In this document: in pieces, positions 48,781-61,908 of the stretch
Layout of the letters: each line of letters starts with the position of its first letter
Position numbering within the stretch: the stretch's first letter is position 1
Origin: Chlorops oryzae
Taxonomy: Eukaryota; Arthropoda; Insecta; Diptera; Chloropidae
Direction of reading: 5' to 3'
DNA: 64,000 bases
NCBI GenBank assembly: GCA_020466095.1
Contig: CM035807.1
Location: 81,573,666 to 81,637,665, forward strand
The notes under the pieces: model-generated
The model's input: the letters and a program-made list of their open reading frames with translations, nothing else
Told to the model about the DNA's origin: nothing
Databases searched by the model: none
Position numbers and translations under genes: made by a program

Positions 48781-51763
48781 AAAAAAAAAAAAAATAAACA
48801 AAGAAAATTCAGTTCTTAAAGAAAAGCACGCTGTGCTGTGCGTGTTGGAAATTGTCTTCGCTTCGTTTTTGCGGTTTTGAATGCGATATTTTTTCAAATT
48901 TCCCGCAGCTATGCAACAGCATTTTGAAGTATTACTTCTCGCTCCGACGCGACGCGACGTCTGCGCGACGCGTTCCGTTGAGCGTTTTTAATGCTTGATA
49001 TGTCATAATGGTTGTAGGAAATTTGCCTTCGCACTTCTATGAACATTCCTGCTTCTGCTGTTTCTCCTGAATTCCGCAAAGAATCCTTTGCTCTGTACTG
49101 CACTGGTTCTCTCTGCACCACTGCACTACTTCTCTTTGCACAGCATTGCATTGCTATCACGTCTTTGTGGCTTTCATGAGTGTTGTTAATGGAAATGAGT
49201 TTTTGATGTCTCTATGGTTATTTGCCATTTACGGTGTCACTTTGCGTTTTTCTGCTGGCATTGTTAAAATCTATTTTGGGTATTCCAGAAAACTTTATGA
49301 TGTGCCCCCAAGAGGTTTCTGTTGCAACTTCTATTAGGCTGAGTTATTTGCAGAGCAATGCGAAAGACAAAAACAATCCTTGAGACATCAAATTTCATCA
49401 AATAATTTCATAAAATTTTCGAAACATTTTCAATGCCCTTTTTTGTGAATGCAAATAGCGAAAGCTCCCGTGGGCCTTAAAAGTTTGAGATCAAATCCGG
49501 TCCGGTCGAGTGTCTCTAAAGTTTCCACTACACCAACATATCTCAGAATTTAGGTTTTGAATTAGACTGGGAAAGCTACGTAGATTCCAGTAATCATTTT
49601 ATTAGAGAATAAAAGTGTAAGAAATAAAAAAACCCAAATAAAAGCTCAACGTTTGGTATAAAAAAAAAATTTTTTTTTTTTTTTTTCATCTAAAAGTGAA
49701 GTCCACAATCAACCAAAGCCGTTCACACTCCTCAAAATCATGTTTGATGAGCTCTCAATTTCCTAAAACACTTAATTTTCAAGTGCTTCAATAAATAAAC
49801 ATTGCCATATTGTCTGCATGCTGCTGCAAAAAGGCAGATTCCCGTCCATCAATCAATTCTTTATGCCGTCATTGAAAATTTCAAATCTTTTTCCATCATA
49901 GAATTCTGTTAATAGCACCAATATTCGAGTTCAAATCCATATTTGAACATCCATCCGAACATACGCAGAAGAACACACATGCATACATACATATGTACAA
50001 GCATTCGAGCGTAGGTGCTCCTCTCACAAGAGAATCAATTCGTTTAACCCAAAAAAGACCAAAATAGGAGAGAAAAAAAAATGGGAGGGAAAAGTCGCAA
50101 ATATTGGACGCTGGAACAAAAATTTCGGCCTGCGATGGTCATAAATATTCCATGTGACATATGCTGAAGGCGATTTCTAGTTTGTCTGAAAGAGCATATG
50201 AGGATTATGATGTGTTGCCGCCGCCGCTTTTGCTTCAGGGTTTAAATGCTGCCAGTGCTGCAGCCGCTGATGGCCAATGTTGATGACGTCGATTTCGTTT
50301 TTCGGGCCCCCCGTTGGTAGTAGACCTCGATGTGTGCTGTAATTTCCGTCGTCATCTTCGTCGTTGCCGTTGCCGTTGCCTCTTGAAAGTGGGTGTCAAC
50401 ATCACATTTGGCATCCTCCGTAGATGGGCTGAATATTAGAGTTTTATGGGCGTTTAACTTGTTTCGCTTATTTGGGAATTATCGTTTTTCTGCCATCGAG
50501 GATTTTGTGTTTGCCTCGTTATTCTTTTTGAAAGCCTTGTTTTCCGTGATTCTATCATTATTTGATTAATGTTACTAAATAACTTGATGATTATTTACTG
50601 CTTTTGGCTACTTCATTCACTTTTTGTAAATTCCTTTTTTGTTTTTTTTTTTTTGGTATTTTCTGTTCCTTCCTATTGTTTTCCAATCGTGGGTGAAATG
50701 ACTGTTCGAGAAGAAAAGTGTTGACGCTGCTAATAAGTCATTATTTGATGATACCCTTGGGAAGCATTTATGTAGATAAATCTAGATTTCTTTTGCTATG
50801 ATTAAGACGTCTTTATCTGTTTTTTTTTTTTTGTGGGCAGAAGGAAGATTTGGGGGAATGGGATGCGGTTCTTTGAAGTTACTCAATGATTGAGCTGTAT
50901 TTGGTCTATGAGAGTGGACACGTTTTCATGTGTTTGTTTAATATGAACAATAAATCCTTCTTGGGAAATAATTTCTATTAAAAGTTGTCTTTACTTTTGG
51001 GAGCGAGGGAATATTTTCGGAGAGAGAGAGTGTTTTATCTCATTCGAAAATACTTCATAAGCATCCACATGAATTAATTTGGGTTTTTTTTTTTTAAGAA
51101 ACTGTGCATGAAGAGTACATCGATGAAGCCGAACCAATGAAATTTTTAATCCAAACTTGTGTTATTTTGTGTAAACTATTTCTGGAATTGAGTTGGTTTA
51201 AAAAACTTCTAATATGACCAAGTTGAAAGCGTTCAGAAAATGTCCAGGGACAGATAATAATCATTACTTTTAATTTTGATTTCTTTCATTTTGCAATTGA
51301 ATGGACAAAGGTCATTACCAGATCTCAGATTTTAATGCAAAATCATATTTTGTTTTTTATTATTGGTAGGAAGTATTTGACAAGTTATTGATATATATTG
51401 GGGGTTTGAAATGCTTTGGTTTGAGTTCGGCAAAAAAACCGCAATATTGAAACAAAAAATACCATAAAATACTTTGCAGCAGTAAAAACATGAATTTCGG
51501 ACAGACCGTAAAAAAATTCTTCGACTGGATAGTAAAATTTAAGTTGTTCAAAAGACTGGATGAAAGCCTCCCAGAAAACCATAAAGGAAACAGCAATGTC
51601 GAGGAAATTGAGAGAACTTCCGGTGTTATTTATTCAAAAGTCATTGAAAGCGGTAATAATATTATATAGTGGTGCTAAAAATGGAATGACTTTCAAGCAA
51701 ATATATCGAAAATAATTTGCGAATTTATAGCGATATGCTTTTGTATAACTAAGCCATAATAAT
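48781..51763. other. Gene-free region
   Basis: AT-rich non-coding sequence with an A/T palindromic run near 49661-49686, trinucleotide GTTGCC/GCCGCC repeats around 50215-50385 and T runs. No gene is supported. Confidence 0.4.
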
Positions 51764-51955
51764 CAGGAGTGTCACAGAAACCGATAACTGGCGGAATCGG
51801 AATTAAAACCGATCGAAATTTCATACAAAATTTAAAAATTTTGTTGTTCTTGGTTTTGAATCGGAACTTTCGGCTGTCTATCAGATATACTTATATAAAA
51901 ATTCAGTCGACTAAAATTCCAATTCCGAAAACTATCGGATTCTGTGACACCCCTG
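51764..51955. mobile_element. Small hAT-like MITE
   Basis: The ends CAGGAGTGTCACAGA (51764) and TCTGTGACACCCCTG (ending 51955) are inverted repeats with one mismatch, extending inward as CCGATA. The flanks are AATAAT on both sides, which fits part of an 8-bp hAT duplication but is low complexity. It is 192 bp and non-coding. Confidence 0.6.
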
Positions 51956-52933
51956 AATAATAATATAAAAGTGATTAAGCCTACTGTAAAACGAAACTTT
52001 ATTACGAAAATAGGACATTTCCAGAAATTAGAACCGACCAAAAACAAAGTGGTTCTATTTTCTGAGGTTCTACTGTATTGAAATTTGTCCTGCTGTGACA
52101 GTTATATGTATGAACATTTTCAAATGTATTATATTAATTTAAAATCATAGTAACCATTTTAATTCCAACCATTTCAAAGTCAATTTAATTGGCAAATAAT
52201 ATTGCAAAACAGTTTTATTCATATTATTTTTGTTAAATAAATTCATGATTTTAGCTTCCAGCAATTAAAATTGTAAATAGGTAAAAGAATAAAATTAGAG
52301 AAAAAATTCAAAATAAATATTTAATATTTGCATATTTTAAAGCTTTTTCAAAAGGGCCAATTAAAAATATCTGTAAATGCCATTATTTCAACTGAAAAAT
52401 TTTATTTTGAAAACTATATTAACGACGAAATTGTGCAAATGAATAATTTTCTTAAATTCAAACACTCAAAGCCTTATTGCTGACCTCTGTGGGACCTCTT
52501 ATCACAGACAATCGGACTGCCCAAGTAGTTCCTTTAAATAATATTCGAATGGAAAACTGCACTCTTCCTTTATAGTTAAAAGATCCGATTCGGAACTATG
52601 CGGCGTAAAAGAGAAGAGGAGCCACTCATTGCTTTCCTTTATCATTTTCTCGAATGGGCCTAAATGACTATTTCCCCGAAAAACTTCCGGGCGGCTACCA
52701 AAACTGTTGTTGACTAAATTATGTTCTGTTCACTTGTTGTCATTGTTGTTTGTTCTGTTGTTTGGCCAACTACAAGCTACCAAAGAGCTTCGCTATTAAT
52801 TATTGTTATTTTTTTTTTTTTTGTTCTCCTCTTCTCATTTCTATGAAGGCAGAACCAAACCGTAGGACTATAATACTTTAGTACCTTCGTAAAAAGGACA
52901 CGAACGCCCAAGCTTCCCACATTTTTACGACTA
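51956..52933. other. Gene-free region
   Basis: AT-rich non-coding sequence. A CAGTAGAACCTC-like word (complement, about 52061-52074) resembles one end of a pogo/Tigger element, but its partner end was not found. Confidence 0.35.
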
Positions 52934-52970
52934 ATAATGGCTAATTTCGTGTTAAATTATGCGAAAATGT
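52934..52970. promoter_or_regulatory. Conserved duplicated element, copy A
   Basis: This 37-bp sequence starting ATAATGGCTAATTTCGTG recurs at 63281-63317 with one mismatch and in the same orientation. It includes an AATTATGCGAAAAT core with homeodomain-like (AATTA) and POU-like (ATGCGAAA) words. A weakly similar order of flanking words (CGAAAAACTT, then TATTAATTATT) precedes both copies. A regulatory role is inferred. Confidence 0.45.
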
Positions 52971-52985
52971 CGGCTTCTATGGCTT

Positions 52986-53040
52986 TGTGTGTGTCTGTGT
53001 TGGTGTGTGTGCGAGTGTGTGTGTGTGCGTGTTAGTGTGC
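52986..53040. repeat. (TG)n-rich microsatellite
   Basis: Imperfect run of TG dinucleotides with TGTGTC and TGCGAG interruptions. Confidence 0.9.
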
Positions 53041-53726
53041 CGCATAATTGTGGCTAAGCAATGTAGTGTCTCTTTTCGAGTCTCTGCTGACTGCCATTTA
53101 TGTTTCTTAGCTCGGCTTTTGTGCTCTGGGACTTTGGTGGCTGAAATGAATGGCAAAAATGATAATTGCCCTGGTCCTTTCGGTTAAGAAGCTGAAGCAA
53201 CAAGCGGACGTTAAAGTCGGAAAATCAGGAAATTCTGTAAGTGTAAGTGAATCTTAATAAATGCAAATTAGTATTAATGGAAAAGGGAAATTCCATAAAG
53301 ACCACGTCGAACAAGTGCGCGCGTTCTGAGCAATGGTGATAAGAGCTTTTAGATTTTGTATAATTTATAAAGAATGTCTCTTTTTGTTTCATTTTTGTAA
53401 TTTTTTTAAATATTTTTTTTTGTTTTTTTTGTTTTTTTGAACGGGAAACGGATAATTTACAAAAGGCTTTATGGAAAGGATTATAAGTTTTGGTGAACGC
53501 CTTATAAAAATTTGGGTTCGTGTCTTAATTGGCAAGAAGGAAAGGTTGAACGAACAGATTCATTATTTCGTTGATTTATTTTATGGAAATATAATTGTAA
53601 TTGTTGACGTACTAACAAGGGATCAATTTGATGGGCTTCTTTCAAACCTCTTATGATTATTTTTCCACTGATGAACACCACAGATTTTGACGTGTAAAAA
53701 AAAAAAGAATTTTTAAATTAATTAAA
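53041..53726. other. Spacer downstream of the Tan-like gene
   Basis: Non-coding sequence on the 3' side of the minus-strand gene. A 61-codon frame at 53471-53656 has no recognisable domain. Confidence 0.4.
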
Positions 53727-53732
53727 TTTATT
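53727..53732 (-). terminator. Candidate poly(A) signal of the Tan-like gene
   Basis: AATAAA on the minus strand, about 105 bases after the stop codon at 53836. It is the first canonical signal I noticed downstream. Confidence 0.5.
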
Positions 53733-53835
53733 TTGGCACGATGTTCAAAGCTCGCGAAAAGTTTTTCGTTCTTGTTCTGAATAGAAATCTGTTCACGGAA
53801 GATGCTCGCTAATCCTCCTTCACACGATGAACGTT

Positions 53836-55088
53836 TTAGCCAAAACAGCTAAAGGATAGCGGCATTTCAAGTATGGGTGCTCCTTCCTTTGGCTGGTTTA
53901 GATAAATCGCCAATGTTCGTTCAGTTAAATCGAATAGACCGACCAAATGTGTCTGAGCCAGCTTGTTTCCACTGAGAAAAATTTCATCGTCGTCCACAAC
54001 ATCCAAAAGTCGTTGCTTCGATTTCAATGGCTCATAATTCGCCACCGTTTCGAGTCTTTTCGCACTTAACGTTTTAAAGACATTCGATATTTCATCGATT
54101 TCTAATTTCTCATACTGATTTCCATGGCATGCATACGAGCCCAATTGCACTTCATCGATTTTGAGTAAGGATTGCGTTTCGCCAACAATAGCCGGGGCGA
54201 CCTCGATAACGTAACATTTCTTAAGATGCGTCCGATGCGATGCAATGACCAATGAGAAACCGTCGGCTGCTCCGACTCCCTCATCGCTAAGAACGATCTC
54301 AGCTTCGTCGATATTGCGAGCGCATAGAAGAGCACGAGCCAAGAAATGTGCTGGTGTCCTGCCAATGCCCACAGTGCCAGGTGATAATTTATTTACGGCA
54401 AATATCAGACCATGTTGGTTGGACGACAAAGCGAAACCGGGCAGCTGACCAGCATAGCAAAGACTTACAAATTTCTCCTCGATAACTTCGTGCTTTCCCC
54501 GTTGATCCTCATCAATGATGTGCGCAACAACAATGTACATATTATTCAATTTATCCTTTGTTGCATCTTGAGTGTGCGCTACATAGCACTTCAAAAAAGA
54601 ACCAAAAAAAAAGGGGGAAGGAGAAAACAATTACTCCATCAAAAAGGGTTAATTGTAAGGTGAAAAATATTTACATTGGAGTAATTATTGACAACGATAT
54701 TGAGAGAGCCCGTTCCTAGAATCGGTTTCGTCGGTAAATCCTTCAAATTTTCAGGACTTGCCATTAAAATGTAATTCGGCAGAAGATCACCCAAATGCAA
54801 CAGGAAAAGTTTATGAAACTCCACTGCGGCTCCTTCGGCAATACCTTCGAGCTCGAGAATATACTGAGGAAACGACTGCTTAACTGATGCAAAAGATTCA
54901 TCGTACAATTTCTTCCCGGCTTCAGTCTCATACGCTTTCAAAAGATATTCATTCAATCCAGTATTGGTTTCGACGAAGCTCTTAATCATACCCGAAAATG
55001 TTCGACCCATATCTAAGCCAACCTCACGGTGTGTGCCGGTCGTATGGAGCACGGGTATGGAATGATGTCTTAAACCGGATTCGGACAT
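53836..55088 (-). CDS. Tan-like Ntn hydrolase (beta-alanyl-dopamine/carcinine hydrolase family)
   Basis: Two exons, 55088-54675 and 54588-53836, separated by an 86-bp GT-AG intron in phase 0, encode 388 residues; Drosophila Tan is also close to 387. The ATG at 55086-55088 has a fly-like CAAAATG context. Tan enzymes split N-beta-alanyl-dopamine (pigment) and carcinine (histamine recycling in vision). They belong to the self-cleaving Ntn fold of penicillin acyltransferase. Visible family features are EVGLDMGRTF (22-31), FPQYILELEGIAEGA (73-87), HTQD (143-146), AGQLPGF (185-190), RTPAHFLARALL (216-227), GVGAAD (242-247) and HGNQY (293-297). The residue after Gly127, where Cys is expected, is Ser128. 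It lies 18 residues before Asp146, the same gap as Cys103 to Asp121 in the fungal enzyme. It may be tan itself or a diverged paralogue; the substrate is unknown. Confidence 0.88.
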
Positions 55089-58000
55089 TTTGAAAGGTAT
55101 AATTAGAATTCTCCCCAATTCAATGGAAAGATAACCGAAATAATTTTTTTTATGTTTTGTGCCGCAAAGGATAATTACGAAATTTTGTTTATCATCAAAA
55201 TTTTTGTTTTAGTCAAAACCCCTTGACATTTTTTGTTTGTTTTTTTTTTTTCCTTTTTCGATGAAGTTTTTCCACGAGTATCTAAGATACTTTATTTTTT
55301 TTCTGTGAAGAAAAGAGATATTTAAAAAAAAAACAACTCAAAGTGAAGTCCTTCATGGGGAATGTTAATGAATACACGATCTCATTGCGTCGGTTTAAGG
55401 ATCTCTCAGTCTTGACTTTAACCAATTTGACTTAAACCAATGAATCACATGTTCACTCATTATCGAGTATGCCATTAAAAATGGATCTCGAATTAACCCT
55501 TTAAATCATAATTTTTTCAAAAATTTTTTGTTTTTACTTTAAATGATTGGTTGATGTCATCACCAGTGAGATGTTAAGGGCTTACAATAAAGGATAACTG
55601 ATCTTTCAATGAAATAAAGTTAATTTTTTGATGTTTCGACGACGTCATTCAAGACTTATTCCTCTCTTTACGAAGGAAATAAGGAGAGAAGAAAATTGTT
55701 GTCGATAAGGGAAAAATATATCCATTTTCTGTACCTCACATGTGTCCTATCTAAAATAAATTCGTTATTACTAAGACATTTTTTTCTGAATCTAAATCGG
55801 GATTTCCGCCAAATGGGTGTCTAAAAGTGCCACAAAATGGCATAAAAATGAGAGAACTTTCCTGATTTATGGATTAATAAAGATAGATAATATATTTTTC
55901 AAGCAATTTTCCCTCATTCCCGCTCTCTCTTGCTCCATCTATAACATTATTCTGTAGCTTTTTTGAAATAAAAGAATCTGTCTTAATAAATTCGTCGTTT
56001 TCCTTCTTTGGAGGACATTTCTATCAATGAAATAAACTAATCACTTTTATCTATCGTTGAGAAAATAAATTATTTTTTTAGTAGGACCAAAATTTTTGGC
56101 AATATTTTTTCATTTCGGGACTTCTTTAACGCTTTTCATAAATCATTCGATAATAAACAAAAGTAAAACGAATGGAGAATTCTCCCTTATAACTTTCCTG
56201 ATGATACCTTCTTGGATTCTTCAGTTCTCGCTTTATATCGCTCTCTTCGCCCTTTATATAAGTTTGCTTATCAGTGGCAAATGTGGTACAAAATAAATGC
56301 GGGGAAAATATATTGAGGACAAAAAAAAAAAAAAAAAAACCAAAAAAAAACCAAAAAATATTAAAAAAAAAAAAAAAAAAGGAAGAAGCCATAATCAAAA
56401 CCAAGTGGAATAACACAAAACGATGACAACGAGCATAAGGAAATAATCAGCACGAATAAAAATGCTAATCTTTTTTCCGACGTTATGGTCCCCTTCGGAC
56501 TTTCGGACTCGCCGCCATACCGAGACCGCAATTCGTTAAAACAAATGATTATGAAAGCGATGAACGGGATGTAGCCAATGCTGCTTACAGATGATGGCCT
56601 TTTGTGGGGGGAGAAAGTTACAAAAAAAGAAGAAAGAGAAAGAAAAAAAAATCACACACAGAGGAGAGCAAAAGGAACTCCGTGCTTATGGCCTTTGTTC
56701 TATTTTCAACAATAGGATGAACTTGGCGTCGTATTGTTAAAAACGAAAAGTGCAAAAGGTGGTCAAGTGGAAAAAAACACAATGAATAATCAAGCCTTAA
56801 GGGGGGGAAAGCGCGAACATGAAAAGTTGAAAGGAAAAATGATTATTGTTAAGTTGGCTTCCGGTTTTCTTTTTTTTTTTGCGCGTGATTCTTTCGTCCT
56901 TCGTCTTTTGCTTTTTCTTCAATGCCATCCTTTTTTGCTAAGAATGTAAGATAAGATTGCAAATTCCTAGCTTAATTTAAGGTGCAAGAGAATTTCATGT
57001 AATTTTTGATGTCTTATTTCTGTAATTTAGAATACAAAAGCGCTCTTCCGCTTATTTGATGGGCTCTAAGAATATGCAAATACATTTTAGCTAAATACGT
57101 ATATTTACATATTACACAATCTAAGGACGACTAATTCCTCATTATGCGCTATCATTGAGTCGAGCACACGTGCGAGCGCTTTATTTAATTGCAGCGTTAA
57201 TTTCACTTAAGGGCTTTTGCTAAGTTGTGTCATTAAGGAACGTATCTGATGGAGTCGTTATTCCAACATGACGAAAGTAGATTAAGGATCGTAGAATTTT
57301 ACGGTTTTCTTAACGGCTTGCATGCGCATGAGATAAGGCATTCAATGGACTAAGAGAAGTACATTCCTTTGAAATTTAACAATCCTTTTTTCATCCTTCT
57401 TTTTTATGCATATAATGGAGTGCTTATGACCTCTAGGGTGACGGAACGTTTTTTTTGCTGAATTTGAGGGAAACGTGTTTGAAGTGTTTTACATATAAAA
57501 TATTGAGTCATTGAATTGTCGAATCGATTTTGGAAATTTCCATCAATGAAGCCTAAACGGAAACTATTGCTCGGAGTGGAAAAAGAGATAAAATCTTCGA
57601 TCATGGAGTTTCAAAACTTAAATCTTGCCAGCGAAATCCGATTTTTGAGTTTTCACATAAAAAGATGTGCAACATCACACTAAAAACAAGTGGTCTTCCC
57701 ACAAAAATCATGTAGAAAATCTGAACTAAATGTGTCCTCTGAGAATTGAGATGAGTTTCGGGAATAGTTACAACTTCCCCTTGTATCATTTATTGAATTT
57801 TCAAGGCTTTGGACGTCTGTGTTTTCAAAAATTTATTTCCCTACATTTTGGATGGATTCTTAACCATCTGCACAAAGAAAAACTTGTTTCTGGGACCATC
57901 CTTTATAACCCAAACTCAAAAAAAAAAAAAAAATCTTCGGCACTATCGAAAATAATAGTCAATAAATTCTCAATGACTGCAAAGACCTATTTTCCTACAA

Positions 58001-61000
58001 CGTATGTATGTAATAATTCTATTCTTCTCTATTGTGGAAAGTCGTACAAATAATGCTAAGGAGATAATCTTCTGAGAAAGTCTAAGCGAATAACCATTGC
58101 TTAATGTACTGCGTTCATAAATAGCCCTGAATATATTCTTCGATGTATTGAAAGTAGTTGCATTTAATTTTAAAATCTTCCGCACAGCAAAGGCATATCA
58201 CTTCACATCTGCACTTTAATAAAGCAAGTTGCTATTCTATTGTCCCAATCATGGTGTTTTAATTCTCCGAAAATCAACTAACCTATCGAGAGTGTGTGCT
58301 TGCAAATACTCTTTTGACCTCAGACAGCAATGTAGGTCACCAGAGTTCATTGGACCCCCTGCCATCGATAGCAGTTTGAATTTTAAATCGTTCGGTCTAC
58401 TTTAGAGTGGAGTGTGATTTGACTTTTTTTATTTTTTTTTTTTTTTTTTTCATTGGCTTTTGAAAGTCCTTTGGTTTCGAAGGTAACTTAATAGCTTTTA
58501 CGAGTCACTGGAGAATGGAGATTGTGTTTTCTTTCTACTTGAAATTTCCATCGAAAATATAAAAGTGATGGAATATAAACATAAATTAAACTTAGACGTA
58601 AAATCACAACTTACTTAAGCACAATTGAGTTGAAAAAAGAAAAAAGAAAAACAAAAAACTAAATAAAGAAAAACAGCTTTCCACATCAACAGCATAACAT
58701 TCGTGCTCCGGTTCACAGACACCTTACTATTTCGGTCTCTAATTGTGGCGGAAAATTGTTGATTAAAGACCGTGGAACACGCGAACACGAAATTTCTGCA
58801 ATATATTCAGTATGGCTGAAAATGTAATTACCCCGCGATGCGCCGCGCCGTGCCACGGTATGCGCAAATGAGATATTTGGAGTCCTTCAACAAAATTGCA
58901 TCATGCACAGTGGAACCAAGTCATTCATATTCTTTGAAAGTTCATGCTGCCTGTCAAGGGTTCATTTTTCATCCTTCCGGGCAACCTTTATTTTATTTCA
59001 CTTTATTTTATACATTTGCCTTAATTTCCTTTTATTTGTTGTTGTGTTTGTGTCGTTTTTGTTGTTGCCTTCGTTTTTTTATTTTTATTTATGAGGTTAC
59101 AATGCAAAGGTGCGAAGTTATAAATTAACTGCTATTTATTTCTATTTTGCAAAGTAATAAGCAAAACATGCAAAGAAATTTGTATCGCAGAACCGCGGGT
59201 GTGCTATTTTTAGGTAGACAATTCGAAGGCAAAAAAAAAAAAAGGACGAAAGGACGAAAGGGATTGTCGACAGTGGTTGAAATTAGTGAAATTCTTGTAT
59301 TTCTTGAAATATTATTAAAAAGATAAAAACATAAAACGAAAACCTAATGCAAACAATATCTCTGGCTTTTGTACAAAATGCGAAATGAGATACATTTATG
59401 CAGGTACGTTTGTATGTATGTAAGCATGTGTAGAATTTGTCGAATTAGGTTCTCAAATGACTTTCCTGCTGAGCTTTTTATGGGATTTTCTAAATGAAAT
59501 ATTAAAAAACAAAACCTCGCTGCATGGTAGCTTAGAACATTATTATTAAAAATTAAATTGTTCCTAGAGGAATGAACAACTGGTATGCTAAGGCTGGTTA
59601 GATGGTAGAACAAAAAAAAAAAACGTCGTCTTTAAGTTGTCCTTAAACAAGACGAAAAATTTTATTCAAGGCTTGTGGTCCACAACAAAAACCATCGTTG
59701 TCGATTTTAAGTTAAACTCATCCGTGGCAATGAAATCCACCTTTTTACTGACAATATTTTTATGCTCTGAGGTATGCCTCAGAACTCCACGGGGTCTGCC
59801 GTAGGACAGTTTGAATTAAGACCTTGTAGCTATAGGTGAAAAGACTGATAGGTATCAAGTTTATTTGGCATCAGATTCCTGCCAAGTCCATTGATGAATC
59901 TTAAATTGCCATTCAAAATCATCATTAAATCGTTGCTTCCCACATTCCCAATTAAATAAACCATGGAATAACCCCAGTGGCAGTCTCCGCCACCACTGTT
60001 GTCTGAGAGTCTCATAGACCAAACTATTGGCCAACACTCATCGTATTTCATTGAAATTCAAACTCATCGCATTGCCTTCGATTATCCCAGATATCATCTT
60101 TAATATCAACTATTCACGCATTCAGAACGTTCGATCAAAACACTGAACTAAACGAATGCCTTACGCGAGTATTGAACATAATTTCAGTTCAGTCATCCAA
60201 GTAACCAGGGATGCCTTTAATAACAAGCTAATAGGTGCCATAGTGCCCAACGAGGTGTAAAAAGTAGTTTCACAATTCAACGCAAAAATACGTTCCGTTC
60301 AGAGCGTCTATCAACATGTATGTACATGAGCCGAGTCATGTATGGCGAGAGTCATGCGTGTGGGTAGTCGTCGCGTGTGCACGCGAATGAGCAGAAACAC
60401 AAGAGGAGAGAAAAAATTAGGTAGAAAAAAGCACGTGGGTCACTGAGCATTTGTTGATTCCTGAATTCGCTGACATTTTCCAGGCTTTCTGGCCTGAGCC
60501 TGGCTGGCTGACTGGCTGGCTTCCTTGTTTCTATTATTGCCCGGCTGCGGTTGCACAGGCTTATATTGCTCCAATCGTTGTTGCTAGTTTTTGTGGCCGT
60601 CATGGTTAACCACTTTCCGTGAAATCTGAAATCCAACGAAAAAAAAATAAAGCAGCGAAAAAAAAAAAAACAACAGATGGAAAGTAACCGAAACGAAAAG
60701 CGCACAATTTTGGATGTTTTCCAATGAAAGTGCAACGCGGTGTAAACATTCAACAAGCGTGAAATATATTCGTTATGATGAGCCGTGAAATATGGCATGA
60801 ATTATTCACACAAGAGACAGAGAACGCGCGAGGACTTCACTAAAGGGACTAAATTAAGTTGATTTCTTACTTAATAGTAGAGTTATATTTTCTTCCCGAT
60901 CTGGAGCAATGTAAAACTGAGGCCCAAAGAAGAAAGACCACAGCACCAAGACTTATAATTTCAATTTCTTAAACTTGACAAATTCTGATACAATTTGGTC

Positions 61001-61197
61001 CTGGTTTGTCAAGGACGTCGTTCTTGCACCACAGAGTTCGAAGCTTAATTGAGGCAGGCGCTAAAATTGTATGAAATGGAGACATTACCTTTTATATTTC
61101 TATTTATTTATTATATTTAATACTTTCATAATATGTTGTTATCTCTTCAGTGATACGGACTGCTATTCAACCAGTCCTCTAAAGTCCTTTTTAATCA
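55089..61197. other. Gene-free region upstream of the Tan-like gene
   Basis: Six kilobases of AT-rich DNA; the part just above 55088 must include the promoter and 5' UTR of the minus-strand gene, but no definite TATA or initiator stands out. Long A runs (56321-56380) and T runs (58428-58450) are present. Frames at 58838-59128 and 60352-60798 are low-complexity and lack recognisable domains. Confidence 0.45.
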
Positions 61198-61205
61198 ATT
61201 GGACC

Positions 61206-61900
61206 CAAGGGCGTAGCCAGGATCTGAATTAGGGGGGGGGGGGGGAAGTACAAAATAGAAATTTCCCAATTCCAACACTGGTTACTACATTCATCGCGCA
61301 ACGTTGAGAGTTGCCAGAAATATCGAAAAATTTGTGCTATTAAAAAGGGTTAGACGGCTTTTACATTGATCGATTGTCGGCCAGCAGCTCTCATCGATTT
61401 TTGCGTGTGTTAGCAAGGGACGAAAGTGAAGCGGTCAAAACCGTTTGTACTAGCCGTGCCACCGATTTTTATGCCGATTTCGGTTGCTTAAAAACTGTGC
61501 AGTGTGTAAGAAAACGCCGACGGAAGACGATTTCAAAAAGAAATTCGAAAAAATCGTTAAAATCGCATCGACAATCGATCAATGTAAAGGCCGACTTAGC
61601 AATTTCAAAGGCCAAAACACAATTAGGCTGCCTGCAGACAACCGCTCGTCTGCTGGCAGCCTTGGTGTTCAACAATTGCGACTGAGAGTGTAGAAAATTT
61701 GAGTAGCTCTATAAATTTGTATGTGGTCTGTTATAACTCATTTAACAATTATTTAAAACAAAGTATGCGCAGAGTTTTATCAAAATACTAATTTTTATGT
61801 CGGCAAAAATTATTTTTCCAAATTATTGTTAAAATTTTTTTCTAGGCGTGCTCGTTTAAGTCTAGGGGGGAGGGGGGGGGCCCCCCTGCTTACGCCCATG
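61206..61900. mobile_element. Non-autonomous hAT element with G-rich ends
   Basis: An exact 8-bp duplication, ATTGGACC (61198-61205 and 61901-61908), flanks the 695-bp element. The ends CAAGGGCGTAGCCAGG and CATGGGCGTAAGCAGG (complement of the right end) are related to those of the hAT at 29210-30441. Pure G runs sit just inside (61232-61245, and G then C runs at 61865-61886). The interior holds inverted repeats (61353-61380 against 61569-61596) and a hairpin near 61629-61665. Overlapping frames of about 100 and 69 codons have no transposase domain. Confidence 0.9.
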
Positions 61901-61908
61901 ATTGGACC

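Noticed and set aside
52000..52080. A pogo/Tigger-like end (CAGTAGAACCTC on the minus strand)
   Set aside because: No matching opposite end or TA pair could be located.
61374..61693. Overlapping 103- and 69-codon frames inside the hAT derivative
   Set aside because: They overlap one another and the palindromes and match no transposase domain I recognise.
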